From contig NZ_JAOSZE010000010.1 of the NCBI RefSeq assembly GCF_025630775.1, positions 161,308 to 225,307 on the forward strand: a stretch of 64,000 bases of DNA. The letters run 5' to 3'. How positions within the stretch are numbered: the first letter of the stretch is position 1; each line of letters starts with the position of its first letter. Below the pieces are notes generated by a model. That model saw only the letters and a program-made list of their open reading frames with translations, was not told where the DNA came from and did no database searches. The DNA is from Actinoplanes sp. KI2 (GTDB taxonomy: Bacteria > Actinomycetota > Actinomycetes > Mycobacteriales > Micromonosporaceae). Below are positions 54,890 through 63,301 of the stretch, one piece after another. The position numbers and the translations under genes are program-made.

Positions 54890-55800
54890 GCACGGAGGGC
54901 GGCCCTGCGATGGCGCCGCGCATCGTCGTGGCCGGCAGCGCCAACATGGACCTGGTCGGCCTCGCCGAGCGGCTGCCCCTGCCGGGCGAGACGGTGCTCG
55001 GGGACGATTTCGTGATGATGCCCGGCGGCAAGGGCGCCAACCAAGCGATCGCGGCGGCCCGGGCCGGCGGTCGGGCGGTGTTCCTCGGTGCCATCGGCTC
55101 CGACTCGTTCGGCGTCACGCTGAACGCCCGGCTGAACGCGGCCGGCGTGGACACCGCCCACCTGCGCACCAGCTACGGCGCCTCCGGGGTTGCGGTCATC
55201 ATGGTGGACCGCGCCGCGGAGAACTCGATCCTGGTCGCCCCCGGTGCGAACAGCACGTTCCGCGACCTCACCGCGGCCGAGGAGCAGGTGATCGTCGGCG
55301 GCGACGTGCTGCTCTGCCAGCTGGAGATCCCGGTCGAGACGGTGACCGCCGCCTGCCGGGCCGCCCGGGCCGCCGGCGTCCGCACGATCCTCAACGCCGC
55401 CCCGGTCCGCGAGCTGCCGGCCGACCTGCTGGCGAACGTCGACCTGCTGGTGGTCAACGAGGTCGAGGCGCAGACCATCACCGGCAGCACATCCCCGGAC
55501 ATGTCGGCCCTGCTGGCGCTGGTGCCGCGGGTGGTGCTGACGCTGGGCGGCGCGGGCTCCCGGTACGCCGAGCGCGACGGCCGCGACGAGATGGTGCCGG
55601 CGTTCGTGGTCGAGGCGACCGACACCACCGCGGCCGGCGACGCGTTCACCGCCGCGCTGGCCGTCGCCTGGGGCGAGGGTCGCGACCTGATCGAGGCGGT
55701 GCGCTGGGCGAACGCGGCCGGCGCGGCCTGCGTCCGCAAGCTGGGCGCCTCCAACGCGCTGCCCACCCGGGCCGAGATCGACGAGGTGTTCGCCTCGTAG
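54886..55800 (+). CDS. rbsK: Ribokinase (PfkB family)
   Basis: The 304-residue kinase phosphorylates ribose or a related sugar. It shows the N-terminal VVAGSANMDLVGLAERLPLPGETVLG and the substrate loop MMPGGKGANQAIAAARAGG. The C-terminal PfkB signature DTTAAGDAFTAALAVAW carries the anion hole and catalytic Asp. The start could also be ATG 54910, which has GGAGGG ten bases upstream and gives the family N-terminus directly. The coupling with the ABC ATPase favours 54886. Its TAG directly abuts the stop of the convergent MCP gene. Confidence 0.92.
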   Translation: MSTEGGPAMAPRIVVAGSANMDLVGLAERLPLPGETVLGDDFVMMPGGKGANQAIAAARAGGRAVFLGAIGSDSFGVTLNARLNAAGVDTAHLRTSYGASGVAVIMVDRAAENSILVAPGANSTFRDLTAAEEQVIVGGDVLLCQLEIPVETVTAACRAARAAGVRTILNAAPVRELPADLLANVDLLVVNEVEAQTITGSTSPDMSALLALVPRVVLTLGGAGSRYAERDGRDEMVPAFVVEATDTTAAGDAFTAALAVAWGEGRDLIEAVRWANAAGAACVRKLGASNALPTRAEIDEVFAS

Positions 55801-56697
55801 TCAGTCGTGCCGGGCGGTCTCCACGAACCGGATCACCTCGGCCCGCAGGACCTCGGCCAGCTGGGACAGCCCGTCCATGCCCTGCCCGCCGTCCACCGCG
55901 ATCGCGATGCCGCTGGTCAGCCCGCTCATCTCCCGGATGCTCTCGGTCACCCTCTCGAGGACGGCGATCGCGTCGGCGGCCACCTCCTGCACCCGGTTGA
56001 CATGGCGCATGATCTCGCCGCTCGAACCGCTGGTCTCGTCGGCGAGCGACTTGACCTCGCTGGCCACCACGCTGAAGCCACGTCCGGCCTCCCCGGCCCG
56101 GGCCGCTTCGATGGTGGCGTTCAGCGCGAGCAGCCGGGTCTGCTTGGCCACCTGGTTGATCAGGTCGACCGCGGTGAGGATCTGCCCGGCCGCGGTACGC
56201 AGCGAGGTCACCGTCTCCAGCCCGCGCTCGGCCTCGGTGACCGCGGACCGGGCGAAGTCGGCCAGCCCGTTCGCCGAGGCGCCCATCTCGGTGGCGGCGG
56301 TGGCCACCTGCTCGGAGACCCGCAGCACGGCGTTCTCGAGCTCGTCGGCGAGCGCGACCCGGGCCGCGTTGGCCTCGGCGAGCCGGTCGGCGCTGCGGCT
56401 CATCGCCGCGATCGAGGCGGAGATCTGCTCGGCCGCCTTGCGGTAAGCGCCGCGCAGTCCACGGGTGAGGATGTGCCGGTGGAAGCGGCCCTCGGCGGCC
56501 GCGGCCGAGGCGGCGCCGGCCTCCCGGACGAAGGCGTCGCTCGTGTCCAGCATGGCGTTGACCGCCGCCCGGCACTCGTCCGCGCCGGGGTGGTCGCCGA
56601 GCTGGGGCAGCCGGGCCTCCAGGTCGCCGGCCGCGGCCCGCTGGCACACCTCGGCGATCACCTGCAGGGTCCGGTTGTCCGTCGGTGACTCGCTCAT
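55801..56697 (-). CDS. Cytoplasmic methyl-accepting chemotaxis-like protein
   Basis: The 298-residue protein has no membrane helix and no periplasmic sensor. Residues 1-95 are helical, and the rest is an MCP signalling domain. The hairpin tip is [36 protein letters not shown], the CheA/CheW contact region, fully conserved. The length of the domain (about 180 residues) is at the short end for MCPs. The PAS-protein gene lies 15 bp upstream on the same strand; together they look like the two halves of an Aer-type receptor. It suggests a motile organism, perhaps with motile spores. Start ATG 56697. Confidence 0.9.
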   Translation of the reverse strand: MSESPTDNRTLQVIAEVCQRAAAGDLEARLPQLGDHPGADECRAAVNAMLDTSDAFVREAGAASAAAAEGRFHRHILTRGLRGAYRKAAEQISASIAAMSRSADRLAEANAARVALADELENAVLRVSEQVATAATEMGASANGLADFARSAVTEAERGLETVTSLRTAAGQILTAVDLINQVAKQTRLLALNATIEAARAGEAGRGFSVVASEVKSLADETSGSSGEIMRHVNRVQEVAADAIAVLERVTESIREMSGLTSGIAIAVDGGQGMDGLSQLAEVLRAEVIRFVETARHD

Positions 56698-56712
56698 CGG
56701 CCGGTGATCCGC

Positions 56713-57240
56713 TCATCCATTGGTGATCCGCCAGACGAACTCGTCGTACGTCTGCTCGCCGAGTTCCTCCTGCAGCGCCTGCCAGCCCGCCTCCACCGCG
56801 GCCGACGTCGAGCCCGCCCGGCTCTCCGCCTGCCGCACCCGCTCGTAGACCTGCTTGACCGCGGTGACCGGGCCCAAGTCGGGGCGGCGCCGGTTGGAGT
56901 GGTAGCCGACCAGCCCACCGGCCGCGTCGTACGAGGGCGTGACGTGCGCGAATACCCAGTAGTGGGCGCCGTCGACGGCGAGGTTCAGCACGTACGCGAA
57001 GATTTCCTGCCCGGCCCCGATGGTGTCCCAAAGCAGCTTGAACACGGCCCGGGGCATGTCCGGGTGCCGGATGATGTTGTGCGCCTGCCCGAGGGCCTCC
57101 GCCTCGGTGAGCGCCGACGTGCGCAGAAAGACCTCGTTCGTGTACGTGATGACGCCGCGCGGATCGGTCTTGGTCACGATGATCTCGTCCAGGCCGAACG
57201 TGCGCTCTACCCCGGTGGGACGGGTCTGTGTGGCTCGCAT
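56713..57240 (-). CDS. Aer-type PAS domain protein
   Basis: The 175-residue protein has one PAS domain (about residues 20-125). DPRGVITYTNEVFLRTSALTEAEALGQAHNIIRHPDMPRAVFKLLWDTI is nearly the FAD-binding PAS of the aerotaxis receptor Aer, with the hallmark HNIIRHPDMP and the later YWVFAHVTP. A short helical part follows (130-175), but there is no membrane or signalling domain. The signalling part is supplied in trans by the adjacent MCP gene. The sensed signal is probably redox state or oxygen; that is inferred from the Aer PAS type. Start ATG 57240. Confidence 0.88.
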   Translation of the reverse strand: MRATQTRPTGVERTFGLDEIIVTKTDPRGVITYTNEVFLRTSALTEAEALGQAHNIIRHPDMPRAVFKLLWDTIGAGQEIFAYVLNLAVDGAHYWVFAHVTPSYDAAGGLVGYHSNRRRPDLGPVTAVKQVYERVRQAESRAGSTSAAVEAGWQALQEELGEQTYDEFVWRITNG

Positions 57241-57292
57241 GATAGCCAGATCGTCCCGAATTGTGAGGCTTGGTGCGGCCCGAACGCCGGAA

Positions 57293-57760
57293 TCAGCGGG
57301 CCAGACGGCCGGTCGGCTCGAGGGCGCGCTGCAGCGCTCGGTAGATTCGCCCGAACCGCGCCGCATCCATCGTGCGCAGCAGCAGGACGTCACCGTGCCG
57401 GGTGCGGCCCCAGATCTCGCGCGGCCGGCTGCCCCGGTCGTAGGAGCGGTCCACCCGCTCGAGCAGCAGGTCGGCGAGCGGCGCGGCGGCCAGCCCGACC
57501 AGGATTCCGCCGCCGATCAGCCCGATGGTCACCGCGGTCGGCGCGTCCGCGACCACGGCGATCACCACGCCGAGCGCGCCGATCAGGAGCGGCAGCACCA
57601 TCGCCACCCCGAGCGCGCCCCGGTTGGCGATGGTCGCCCACGACCGGCTGCCCGCCCGATGCCACACCTGCCGCAGCTCGGCCGGGACGTAGTTGCACCC
57701 GTTCATCCGGATTCCGGACGAAGTGATCCAGACGTCGCCGTCCCGGTAGTAGGTGGTCAT
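57293..57760 (-). CDS. DUF6232-like membrane protein
   Basis: The 155-residue protein starts with a beta-rich stretch (MTTYYRDGDVWITSSGIRMNGCNYVPAELRQVWHR), has two membrane helices (ALGVAMVLPLLIGALGVVIAVVADA and TIGLIGGGILVGLAAAPLADLLL), and ends in a soluble basic tail (VLLLRTMDAARFGRIYRALQRALE). This structure corresponds to the DUF6232 family of actinomycetes, as far as I can judge. It is divergent from the enoyl-CoA hydratase and precedes the PAS gene on the same strand by 52 bp. No function is known. Confidence 0.75.
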   Translation of the reverse strand: MTTYYRDGDVWITSSGIRMNGCNYVPAELRQVWHRAGSRSWATIANRGALGVAMVLPLLIGALGVVIAVVADAPTAVTIGLIGGGILVGLAAAPLADLLLERVDRSYDRGSRPREIWGRTRHGDVLLLRTMDAARFGRIYRALQRALEPTGRLAR

Positions 57761-57818
57761 TCACTCTCCGTACCCGTCGTAGGCTCTCGCTTAACCAACA
57801 CTCAGGGAGGCGTGTTTC

Positions 57819-58592
57819 GTGGGCGAGTTCGTACAGCTGGAGATCACCGACGGCATCGGCACCATCCGGATCGACCGGCCCCCGATGAACCCGCTCAACA
57901 CCCAAGTACAGGAAGAGCTTCGGGTCGCCGCGCATTCCGCCGCCGGCTCCGAGGAGGTCAAGGCCGTCATCGTGTACGGCGGGGAGAAGGTCTTCGCGGC
58001 GGGCGCGGACATCACCGAGTTCACCGAGCTCAGCTACCGGGACATGGTACTGCGGGCGGGCGCGCTGTCCGGCGCGTTCGACTCGGTCGCGCAGATTCCG
58101 AAGCCGGTGGTGGCGGCCATCACCGGGTACGCGCTCGGCGGCGGCTGTGAGCTCGCCCTCGCCTGCGACTGGCGGGTGGTGGCCGACGACGCCAAGCTCG
58201 GCCAGCCCGAGATCCGGCTGGGCCTGATCCCCGGCGCGGGCGGTACCCAGCGGCTGGCCCGGCTGGTCGGCCCGGCCAAGGCCAAAGATCTGATCTTCTC
58301 GGGCCGGATGGTGGACGCCGAGGAGGCGTTGCGGATCGGGCTGGCCGATCGGGTCGCGCCGGCCGCCGAGGTCTACGCCACCGCCGAGGCGCTGGTCCGC
58401 CCGTACGTGACCGGCCCGGCGCTGGCACTGCGCGCCGCGAAGCAGGCGATCGACAGCGGGCTGAGCATGGATCTCGCCAACGGCCTGGCCCTGGAGTCCC
58501 AGCTCTTCGCCTCGCTGTTCGCCACCGAGGACATGGCCGAGGGCACCGCCGCCTTCGTCGCGAAGCGTAAGCCCACATTTACCGGGCGCTGA
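57819..58592 (+). CDS. Enoyl-CoA hydratase/isomerase family protein
   Basis: The 257-residue crotonase-fold enzyme adds water to enoyl-CoA in beta-oxidation or related steps. It has the oxyanion-hole segments AAGADITEFTE and ITGYALGGGCELALACDWRV, and the conserved LGQPEIRLGLIPGAGGTQRLARLVG. The final FVAKRKPTFTGR is typical. The start GTG 57819 has a strong ribosome binding site (AGGGAGG) at a slightly long spacing. It is of the short type, with no dehydrogenase domain. It stands alone and may cooperate with the dehydrogenase and thiolase genes elsewhere in the window. Confidence 0.92.
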   Translation: MGEFVQLEITDGIGTIRIDRPPMNPLNTQVQEELRVAAHSAAGSEEVKAVIVYGGEKVFAAGADITEFTELSYRDMVLRAGALSGAFDSVAQIPKPVVAAITGYALGGGCELALACDWRVVADDAKLGQPEIRLGLIPGAGGTQRLARLVGPAKAKDLIFSGRMVDAEEALRIGLADRVAPAAEVYATAEALVRPYVTGPALALRAAKQAIDSGLSMDLANGLALESQLFASLFATEDMAEGTAAFVAKRKPTFTGR

Positions 58593-58632
58593 CCCTCGCT
58601 TCCATCGATCGCGTGCCATAAAGTCCGTCGTT

Positions 58633-59208
58633 GTGGATTCGTTACCCGCCGCGGGCACGGTGCGCCGCACCGTGCGCGTGGCGGTTGCCCTGGTGGTGGG
58701 TCAGGCGTTGCTCGTCGGGCTGATCGGGTGGCTCACCCTCGGCCGGGCCGGCGGCGCCGGTGGAAAGGTCGACGCCATGGCCGCCCCGCCGGCCGCCCGA
58801 CCGCCGACCGGCGCCGGGCGGCACGTCCAGCCGCCCACGTCACCGGGCAGGTCCGCCGCCTCGCCGGCGACCACGACCCGCGCCACGCACCGCAAGGCCG
58901 TCCCGGTCCACGTGCCCCTCGCGCCGCCCGCGCGCCCTCCGCAGCCTCCGCCGCCGCGGCCCGCGCAGCCGCCGCCCCCGGCGATCGCGGTGCCCGCGCT
59001 GCCCGCGCCCGCTCCGACGGTCGTAGCGACCACGGTCGTGCCCCCGGCCCTGGTCCCGGTGGTGCCGCCGGCGCCGTCCGCGTCGTTCGGGCCGGTCGTG
59101 GTCGGCGACCCCTGCTCGCCCGAAGGGGCGTACGCGTTCACCGCCGACAGTGTGCTGGTTCGCTGTACGCGCACGTCGCATCACCGACTGCTCTGGAAGA
59201 TCGTCTAG
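58633..59208 (+). CDS. Proline-rich membrane-anchored protein
   Basis: The 191-residue protein has an Arg-bearing N-terminus, one membrane helix (about residues 15-36, VAVALVVGQALLVGLIGWLTLG) and a long Pro/Ala-rich extracytoplasmic part. The last 35 residues form a small conserved-looking module, GDPCSPEGAYAFTADSVLVRC...HRLLWKIV, with two Cys that could form a disulfide. I do not know a function. It stands directly before the membrane-bound Hsp70-like gene (27 bp), which has its own Pro-rich linker. The two may form a pair across the membrane. Start GTG 58633, perhaps leaderless (TAAAGT at 58619). Confidence 0.72.
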   Translation: MDSLPAAGTVRRTVRVAVALVVGQALLVGLIGWLTLGRAGGAGGKVDAMAAPPAARPPTGAGRHVQPPTSPGRSAASPATTTRATHRKAVPVHVPLAPPARPPQPPPPRPAQPPPPAIAVPALPAPAPTVVATTVVPPALVPVVPPAPSASFGPVVVGDPCSPEGAYAFTADSVLVRCTRTSHHRLLWKIV

Positions 59209-59222
59209 GGGACGGGACCCCC

Positions 59223-59228
59223 TAGACT
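59223..59228 (+). promoter_or_regulatory. -10 box of a leaderless promoter for the Hsp70-like gene
   Basis: TAGACT lies seven bases before the ATG at 59236. The bases between (CACCGTC) contain no ribosome binding site. Confidence 0.5.
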
Positions 59229-59235
59229 CACCGTC

Positions 59236-60921
59236 ATGGCCACTGACCCTGGGGGCCCGAAGCGGCACGCCCTCGGCGTGGACTTCGGGACGTCGAACAC
59301 CGTCGCGGTGGCGCGCTGGCCAGACGGGCGGGCGCGTCCGATCCTGGTCGACGGCTCGCCGCTGCTGCCCTCGGCCGTCTACGCCGAGCCCGGCGGGGCC
59401 CTGGCCGTGGGCCGCGACGCCGTGCACAGCGCCCGGCTCGACCCGGCCCGCTTCGAGCCCAACCCGAAGCGCCGCATCGACGACGGCCTGGTGCTGCTCG
59501 GCGACCACGAGTTCGAGGTGGTCGACCTGATCGCCGGCGTGCTGGCCCGGGTCGCCGAGGAGTGGCACCGCGCGGTCGGCCCGGTACGCCCCGACACCAC
59601 CCTGACCTGCCCGGCCACCTGGGGTGCGGCCCGCCGCGGGCTGCTCGCCGAGGCGGCCGCCCGGGCCGGGCTCGAGGGCGCCCGGCTGGTCGCCGAGCCG
59701 GTCGCCGCGGCCACCTACTTCGCCGAGATCCTCGGCCGGGACGTGCCGATCGGCTCGGTCGTCGTGGTGCACGACTTCGGGGCCGGCACGTTCGACGCGA
59801 GCGTGGTCGCGCGTACCGCCGAGGGTTTTGAAGTGATGGCGGTCGACGGCCGCGACGACATCGGCGGCCTCGACGTGGACGCCGCGATCGTCGAGCACCT
59901 GCGCACCGACGCGTGGGAACGGCTCCTCGAGCCGACCACGGTGGAGGAGCGCCGCGCCCGCCGCCAGCTCTGGGACGACGTGCGGATCGCCAAGGAGCGG
60001 CTGTCCCGCGCCCAGTCCGCCGATTTCATGGTGCCGCTGCTCGACACCGAGGTTCATCTGACCCGCGACGAGCTGGAAAAGCTGGCCCGCCCGGTGCTCG
60101 ACCAGACGGTTCGCATCACCAACGGCCTGCTCCGCTGGGCCGACCTGCCGGAGGGGCGGCTGGCCGGGGTGTTCCTGGTCGGCGGAGCGAGCCGGATCCC
60201 CCTGGTGGCCACGCTGCTGCACCGGGAGCTCGGCGAGGCGCCGGTGGTGATCGAGCAGCCCGAGCTGGTGGTGGCCGAGGGCAGCATCCTGGCCGATGCG
60301 GCCCTGCTGACGACGCAGCCGGCCGCGCCCGGCCCGACCGCCGAGCTGCGGCTGGTGTCGCAGGGCCGGGCCGAGTCGGCGACGGTCAAGGTCGCGCCGG
60401 CCGCTCCGCCGCCTCCTCCACCTCCCCCGGCGCACATCCCGGGCACCACCGGGTTGCAGCCGGCCGTCGACCCCTGGCCGGACGCCGATCATGGGCACTG
60501 GGTGCCCGATCCGCATGCCACCGTCGCGACCGCGAAACCGCGTTTCGAGCAGGCCCCGCCCGTACCGGCAAATCCGCCCGCACCCCCGCGGCGCGATACC
60601 CGGCCGATGCCGCCGGTGAAGGCAACCAGCCGGCCCGTTTCCCCGTCGCCGCAGGCGACGCCTCCGCCGCGGCCGCAGCCGCGCATCCATCCGTCCAGCC
60701 AGCCACACACCCTGGTCGAGCCGCCGGCTAAGGTCGCCAAGCGCAAGCCTCGCCGGCGCGGCCGGTTCCGGCGCTTTCTCCAGATCGTGCTGAGCATCGT
60801 CGTGATGCTGACTGTGCCGGTCGCCGCGCTGGTGGTGGCCTACGGTTACGGCAATGGCGACTCGCTGATGGTCGACGCCCAGAACCTGCTGCGCGACATC
60901 GAGAGACTGCTGGGTATCTGA
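59236..60921 (+). CDS. Membrane-anchored, truncated Hsp70-family protein
   Basis: The 561-residue protein has an Hsp70/actin-fold ATPase domain in residues 10-360. Phosphate 1 is GVDFGTSNTVAVARW, phosphate 2 is VVVHDFGAGTFDASVV, and the adenosine motif is GVFLVGGASRIPLVATLL. The peptide-binding domain of DnaK is missing; instead come about 130 residues rich in Pro, a basic stretch (KRKPRRRGRFRRF) and one membrane helix (about 515-538). The short C-terminal tail lies outside. The ATPase is thus cytoplasmic and tethered. Such proteins occur in actinomycetes without known clients. A Pro-rich membrane protein is encoded just before it. Confidence 0.85.
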   Translation: MATDPGGPKRHALGVDFGTSNTVAVARWPDGRARPILVDGSPLLPSAVYAEPGGALAVGRDAVHSARLDPARFEPNPKRRIDDGLVLLGDHEFEVVDLIAGVLARVAEEWHRAVGPVRPDTTLTCPATWGAARRGLLAEAAARAGLEGARLVAEPVAAATYFAEILGRDVPIGSVVVVHDFGAGTFDASVVARTAEGFEVMAVDGRDDIGGLDVDAAIVEHLRTDAWERLLEPTTVEERRARRQLWDDVRIAKERLSRAQSADFMVPLLDTEVHLTRDELEKLARPVLDQTVRITNGLLRWADLPEGRLAGVFLVGGASRIPLVATLLHRELGEAPVVIEQPELVVAEGSILADAALLTTQPAAPGPTAELRLVSQGRAESATVKVAPAAPPPPPPPPAHIPGTTGLQPAVDPWPDADHGHWVPDPHATVATAKPRFEQAPPVPANPPAPPRRDTRPMPPVKATSRPVSPSPQATPPPRPQPRIHPSSQPHTLVEPPAKVAKRKPRRRGRFRRFLQIVLSIVVMLTVPVAALVVAYGYGNGDSLMVDAQNLLRDIERLLGI

Positions 60922-60940
60922 GTCTGATTCATCTTTGACG

Positions 60941-60954
60941 TACCGACCGGTAAC
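60941..60954 (+). promoter_or_regulatory. TACCGACCGGTAAC palindrome
   Basis: TACCG-AC-CGGTA (60941-60952) is a perfect inverted repeat 33 bp before the ThDP-enzyme start. It resembles the ACTGACGGGTAAC boxes at 23043-23055 (minus sense) and 63929-63941. TetR-type regulators of acyl-CoA metabolism use sites of this shape; that link is a guess. Confidence 0.5.
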
Positions 60955-60986
60955 GTGCTGGCGACGGCACGGCGACGGAGGCGGGC

Positions 60987-62609
60987 ATGGCGGAAGTGAT
61001 CGAGGGACACGGCGGCGATCTGGCGCTCGCGGCGCTGCGGGCGTTCGGGGTGCGGGAGATGTTCACCCTCTCCGGCGGGCACGTGTTCCCGCTCTACGAC
61101 GCCGCGCACAAGCAAAACTTCCCGATCTTCGACGTACGCCACGAGCAGAGCGCCGTGTTCGCGGCCGAGGCCGTCGCCAAGCTGCAACGGCGCCCGGGCC
61201 TGGCCGTGCTCACCGCCGGCCCCGGCGTCACCAACGGGATCTCCGGGCTGACCAGTGCGTTGTTCAACGCCTCGCCGGTGTTCGTGCTCGGCGGCCGGGC
61301 GCCGCAGTTCCGCTGGGGCTCGGGCAGCCTGCAGGAGTTCGACCACGTGCCGCTGGTCGCGCCGATCACCAAGTACGCCGCTACGGTCACCGACACCGAC
61401 GGGATCGCCGGCGAGATCACCGCGGCGCTCACCGCGGCGCTGACCCCGCACCGCGGGCCGGCCTTCCTCGACCTGCCGCTCGAAGTGATCTTCTCGGCCG
61501 GGGAGGCGGCCGCGCCCGGTTCGCCGGCGGTGCCGGTTCTGGAGGCTGACCCTGCCGATGTCGATCGGGCCGCGACGCTGCTCGCCTCCGCCGCCCGTCC
61601 GGTGATCATCGCGGGGTCGGACGTCTGGGGCGGCGACGCGATCGACGCGCTCCGGGCGGTCGCCGAGGCGCTGCAGATCCCGGTCTTCACCAACGGGATG
61701 GGGCGCGGCGCGCTGCCGCCGTCGCACCCGCTGGCCTTCGCCAAGGCGCGGCGGCCCGCGCTCAACGAGGCGGACGTGGTCTGCGTGATCGGGACGCCGC
61801 TGGACTTCCGGCTGGGGTTCGGCGAGTTCGGCGAGGCGCAGGTCGTCCACATTGTCGACGCGCCGTCGCAGCGGGCCTCGCACGTGACCCCGGCGGTCTC
61901 CCCGGCCGGTGACCTCCGCCGGATCCTGACCGACATCGCGGGATATCGGGGGACGGTCACGGCACATGCCGAGTGGATCGCCGGACTGCGGGCCGCCGAG
62001 GACGCCGGCAAGGCCCGCGACGCCGAGGCGATGGCCGCCGAGACCGACCCGATCAAGCCCGCCCGCATCTACGGCGAGCTGCGCAAGGTCCTCGCACCCG
62101 ACGCGGTGACCATCGGCGACGGCGGCGACTTCGTCTCGTACGCGGGCCGCTTCCTCGAGCCCGCCCAGCCCGGCACCTGGCTCGACCCCGGCCCGTACGG
62201 CTGCCTGGGCACCGGCATGGGCTACGCGATGGGCGCCCGGGTCACCTACCCCGACCGGCAGATCTGCGTGCTGCTCGGCGACGGCGCGGCCGGTTTCTCC
62301 CTGATGGACGCCGAGTCGCTGGCCCGCCAGAACCTGCCAGTGGTGATGGTTGTGGGAAACAACGGCATCTGGGGCCTCGAGAAGCACCCGATGAACGCGA
62401 TGTACGGCTACGACGTGGCCGCAGACCTGCAGCCCGGCCTGCGCTACGACGAGGTGGTGCGCGCACTCGGCGGCGCCGGCGAGACGGTCGAGAAGGCGGC
62501 GGACCTCGGGCCGGCCCTGAACCGCGCCTTCGACTCGGGCGTCCCGTACCTGGTCAACGTCCTGACCGACCCGGCCGATGCGTACCCCCGCAGCTCCAAC
62601 CTCGCGTAG
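60987..62609 (+). CDS. Acetolactate-synthase-like ThDP-dependent enzyme
   Basis: The 540-residue protein has the three domains of the ThDP-enzyme family. The PYR domain carries the catalytic Glu in FDVRHEQSAVFAAEA. The central domain has ARPVIIAGSDVWGGDAI. The PP domain has the ThDP/Mg motif GDGAAGFSLMDAESLARQNLPVVMVVGNNGIWG. It lies close to acetolactate synthase large subunit and to related decarboxylases or oxalyl-CoA-type enzymes. No regulatory subunit or other branched-chain synthesis genes are near, so anabolic ALS is not proven. A palindrome lies just before it. The ATG is at 60987. Confidence 0.85.
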   Translation: MAEVIEGHGGDLALAALRAFGVREMFTLSGGHVFPLYDAAHKQNFPIFDVRHEQSAVFAAEAVAKLQRRPGLAVLTAGPGVTNGISGLTSALFNASPVFVLGGRAPQFRWGSGSLQEFDHVPLVAPITKYAATVTDTDGIAGEITAALTAALTPHRGPAFLDLPLEVIFSAGEAAAPGSPAVPVLEADPADVDRAATLLASAARPVIIAGSDVWGGDAIDALRAVAEALQIPVFTNGMGRGALPPSHPLAFAKARRPALNEADVVCVIGTPLDFRLGFGEFGEAQVVHIVDAPSQRASHVTPAVSPAGDLRRILTDIAGYRGTVTAHAEWIAGLRAAEDAGKARDAEAMAAETDPIKPARIYGELRKVLAPDAVTIGDGGDFVSYAGRFLEPAQPGTWLDPGPYGCLGTGMGYAMGARVTYPDRQICVLLGDGAAGFSLMDAESLARQNLPVVMVVGNNGIWGLEKHPMNAMYGYDVAADLQPGLRYDEVVRALGGAGETVEKAADLGPALNRAFDSGVPYLVNVLTDPADAYPRSSNLA

Positions 62610-62612
62610 CCG

Positions 62613-62960
62613 TCAGTCGTCCTCGTGGTTGTTGTTGTTGAACTCTTTCTCCCACTGGGCGAGCATCTCGCGGTCGCGGCGGGACTGCTCGGTGTTCATC
62701 GAGCGCAGGAAGTCGGCATCGTCGTCCGGTGAGGACGGGCGCGCCTTGGTCCGGCGGATCGGCGTGCCCTCGCGCGGCGCCGGGACCGGCCGGCCCCAGA
62801 CGAAGTAGGAGATCGGCCCGAGCAGGGGGATCAGGAGAATCAGCAGCGCCCAGACGGCACGCGGCGCGTTGCGGACGCGCTCGGCCGACAGCACGCTGAT
62901 CAACGCCAGCACAAAGAGGACCAGCTGCACGGCAGCCAGGAAAATGAACAACCGGACCAT
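62613..62960 (-). CDS. PLDc_N-type small membrane protein
   Basis: The 115-residue protein has two membrane helices: LFIFLAAVQLVLFVLALISVLSA and APRAVWALLILLIPLLGPISYFVWGRP. The second, with its W-A-L-L-I-L-L-I-P-L-x-G-P-I-x-Y-F-x-x-G-R pattern, is the PLDc_N (cardiolipin-synthase N-terminal) domain. The rest is a charged cytoplasmic tail ending in NNNNHEDD. No catalytic HKD phospholipase motif exists, so it is not an enzyme by itself. ATG 62960 is chosen. It lies three bases from the stop of the convergent ThDP-enzyme gene. Confidence 0.82.
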   Translation of the reverse strand: MVRLFIFLAAVQLVLFVLALISVLSAERVRNAPRAVWALLILLIPLLGPISYFVWGRPVPAPREGTPIRRTKARPSSPDDDADFLRSMNTEQSRRDREMLAQWEKEFNNNNHEDD

Positions 62961-62998
62961 ACGGCAATGATGACGCGGCGCGGCGCTCGCGGCACCGA

Positions 62999-63301
62999 TC
63001 ACAGCATGACAACCAGCCCGCCGAGGACCGCCATGGCCGCCGCGAGCAGCGCGTAGACCGGAATGAGCCGGCGGCCGGGCCGCGGCGGACGGCGGCGCAG
63101 GCCGTAGGAGCGCCGGTAGGCGAGGGCGATCATGGTGACCCAGCCGGCCATCGCCAGGGCGGCGACCAGCCAGGCGAGGACGCCGGCCTGCGGCCGGAAG
63201 GCCGGCCGGACGGCGAGCAGGGCGACCGCGGTCGCCGAGAGACCGGTACGCCGCCAGGCCAGTCGGGTCCGCTCGGCGGCCGCCCCGCTGTCCGGCGTCA
63301 T
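62999..63301 (-). CDS. DUF202 family membrane protein, second copy
   Basis: The 100-residue protein has three membrane helices after a short head with ERTRLAWRRTGLSATAVALL, the short DUF202 signature (R-T-x-L-A-W-x-R-T). Its ATG overlaps the stop of the other DUF202 gene (ATGA, 63298-63301). The pair is usual in actinobacteria, one long (YidH-like) and one short member, presumably forming a heteromer. Function unknown. Confidence 0.85.
   Translation of the reverse strand: MTPDSGAAAERTRLAWRRTGLSATAVALLAVRPAFRPQAGVLAWLVAALAMAGWVTMIALAYRRSYGLRRRPPRPGRRLIPVYALLAAAMAVLGGLVVML

Noticed and set aside
55801..57240. A frameshift that split one aer gene in two
   Set aside because: Both genes have their own stop and start with a 15-bp gap, and there is no leftover membrane segment between them.
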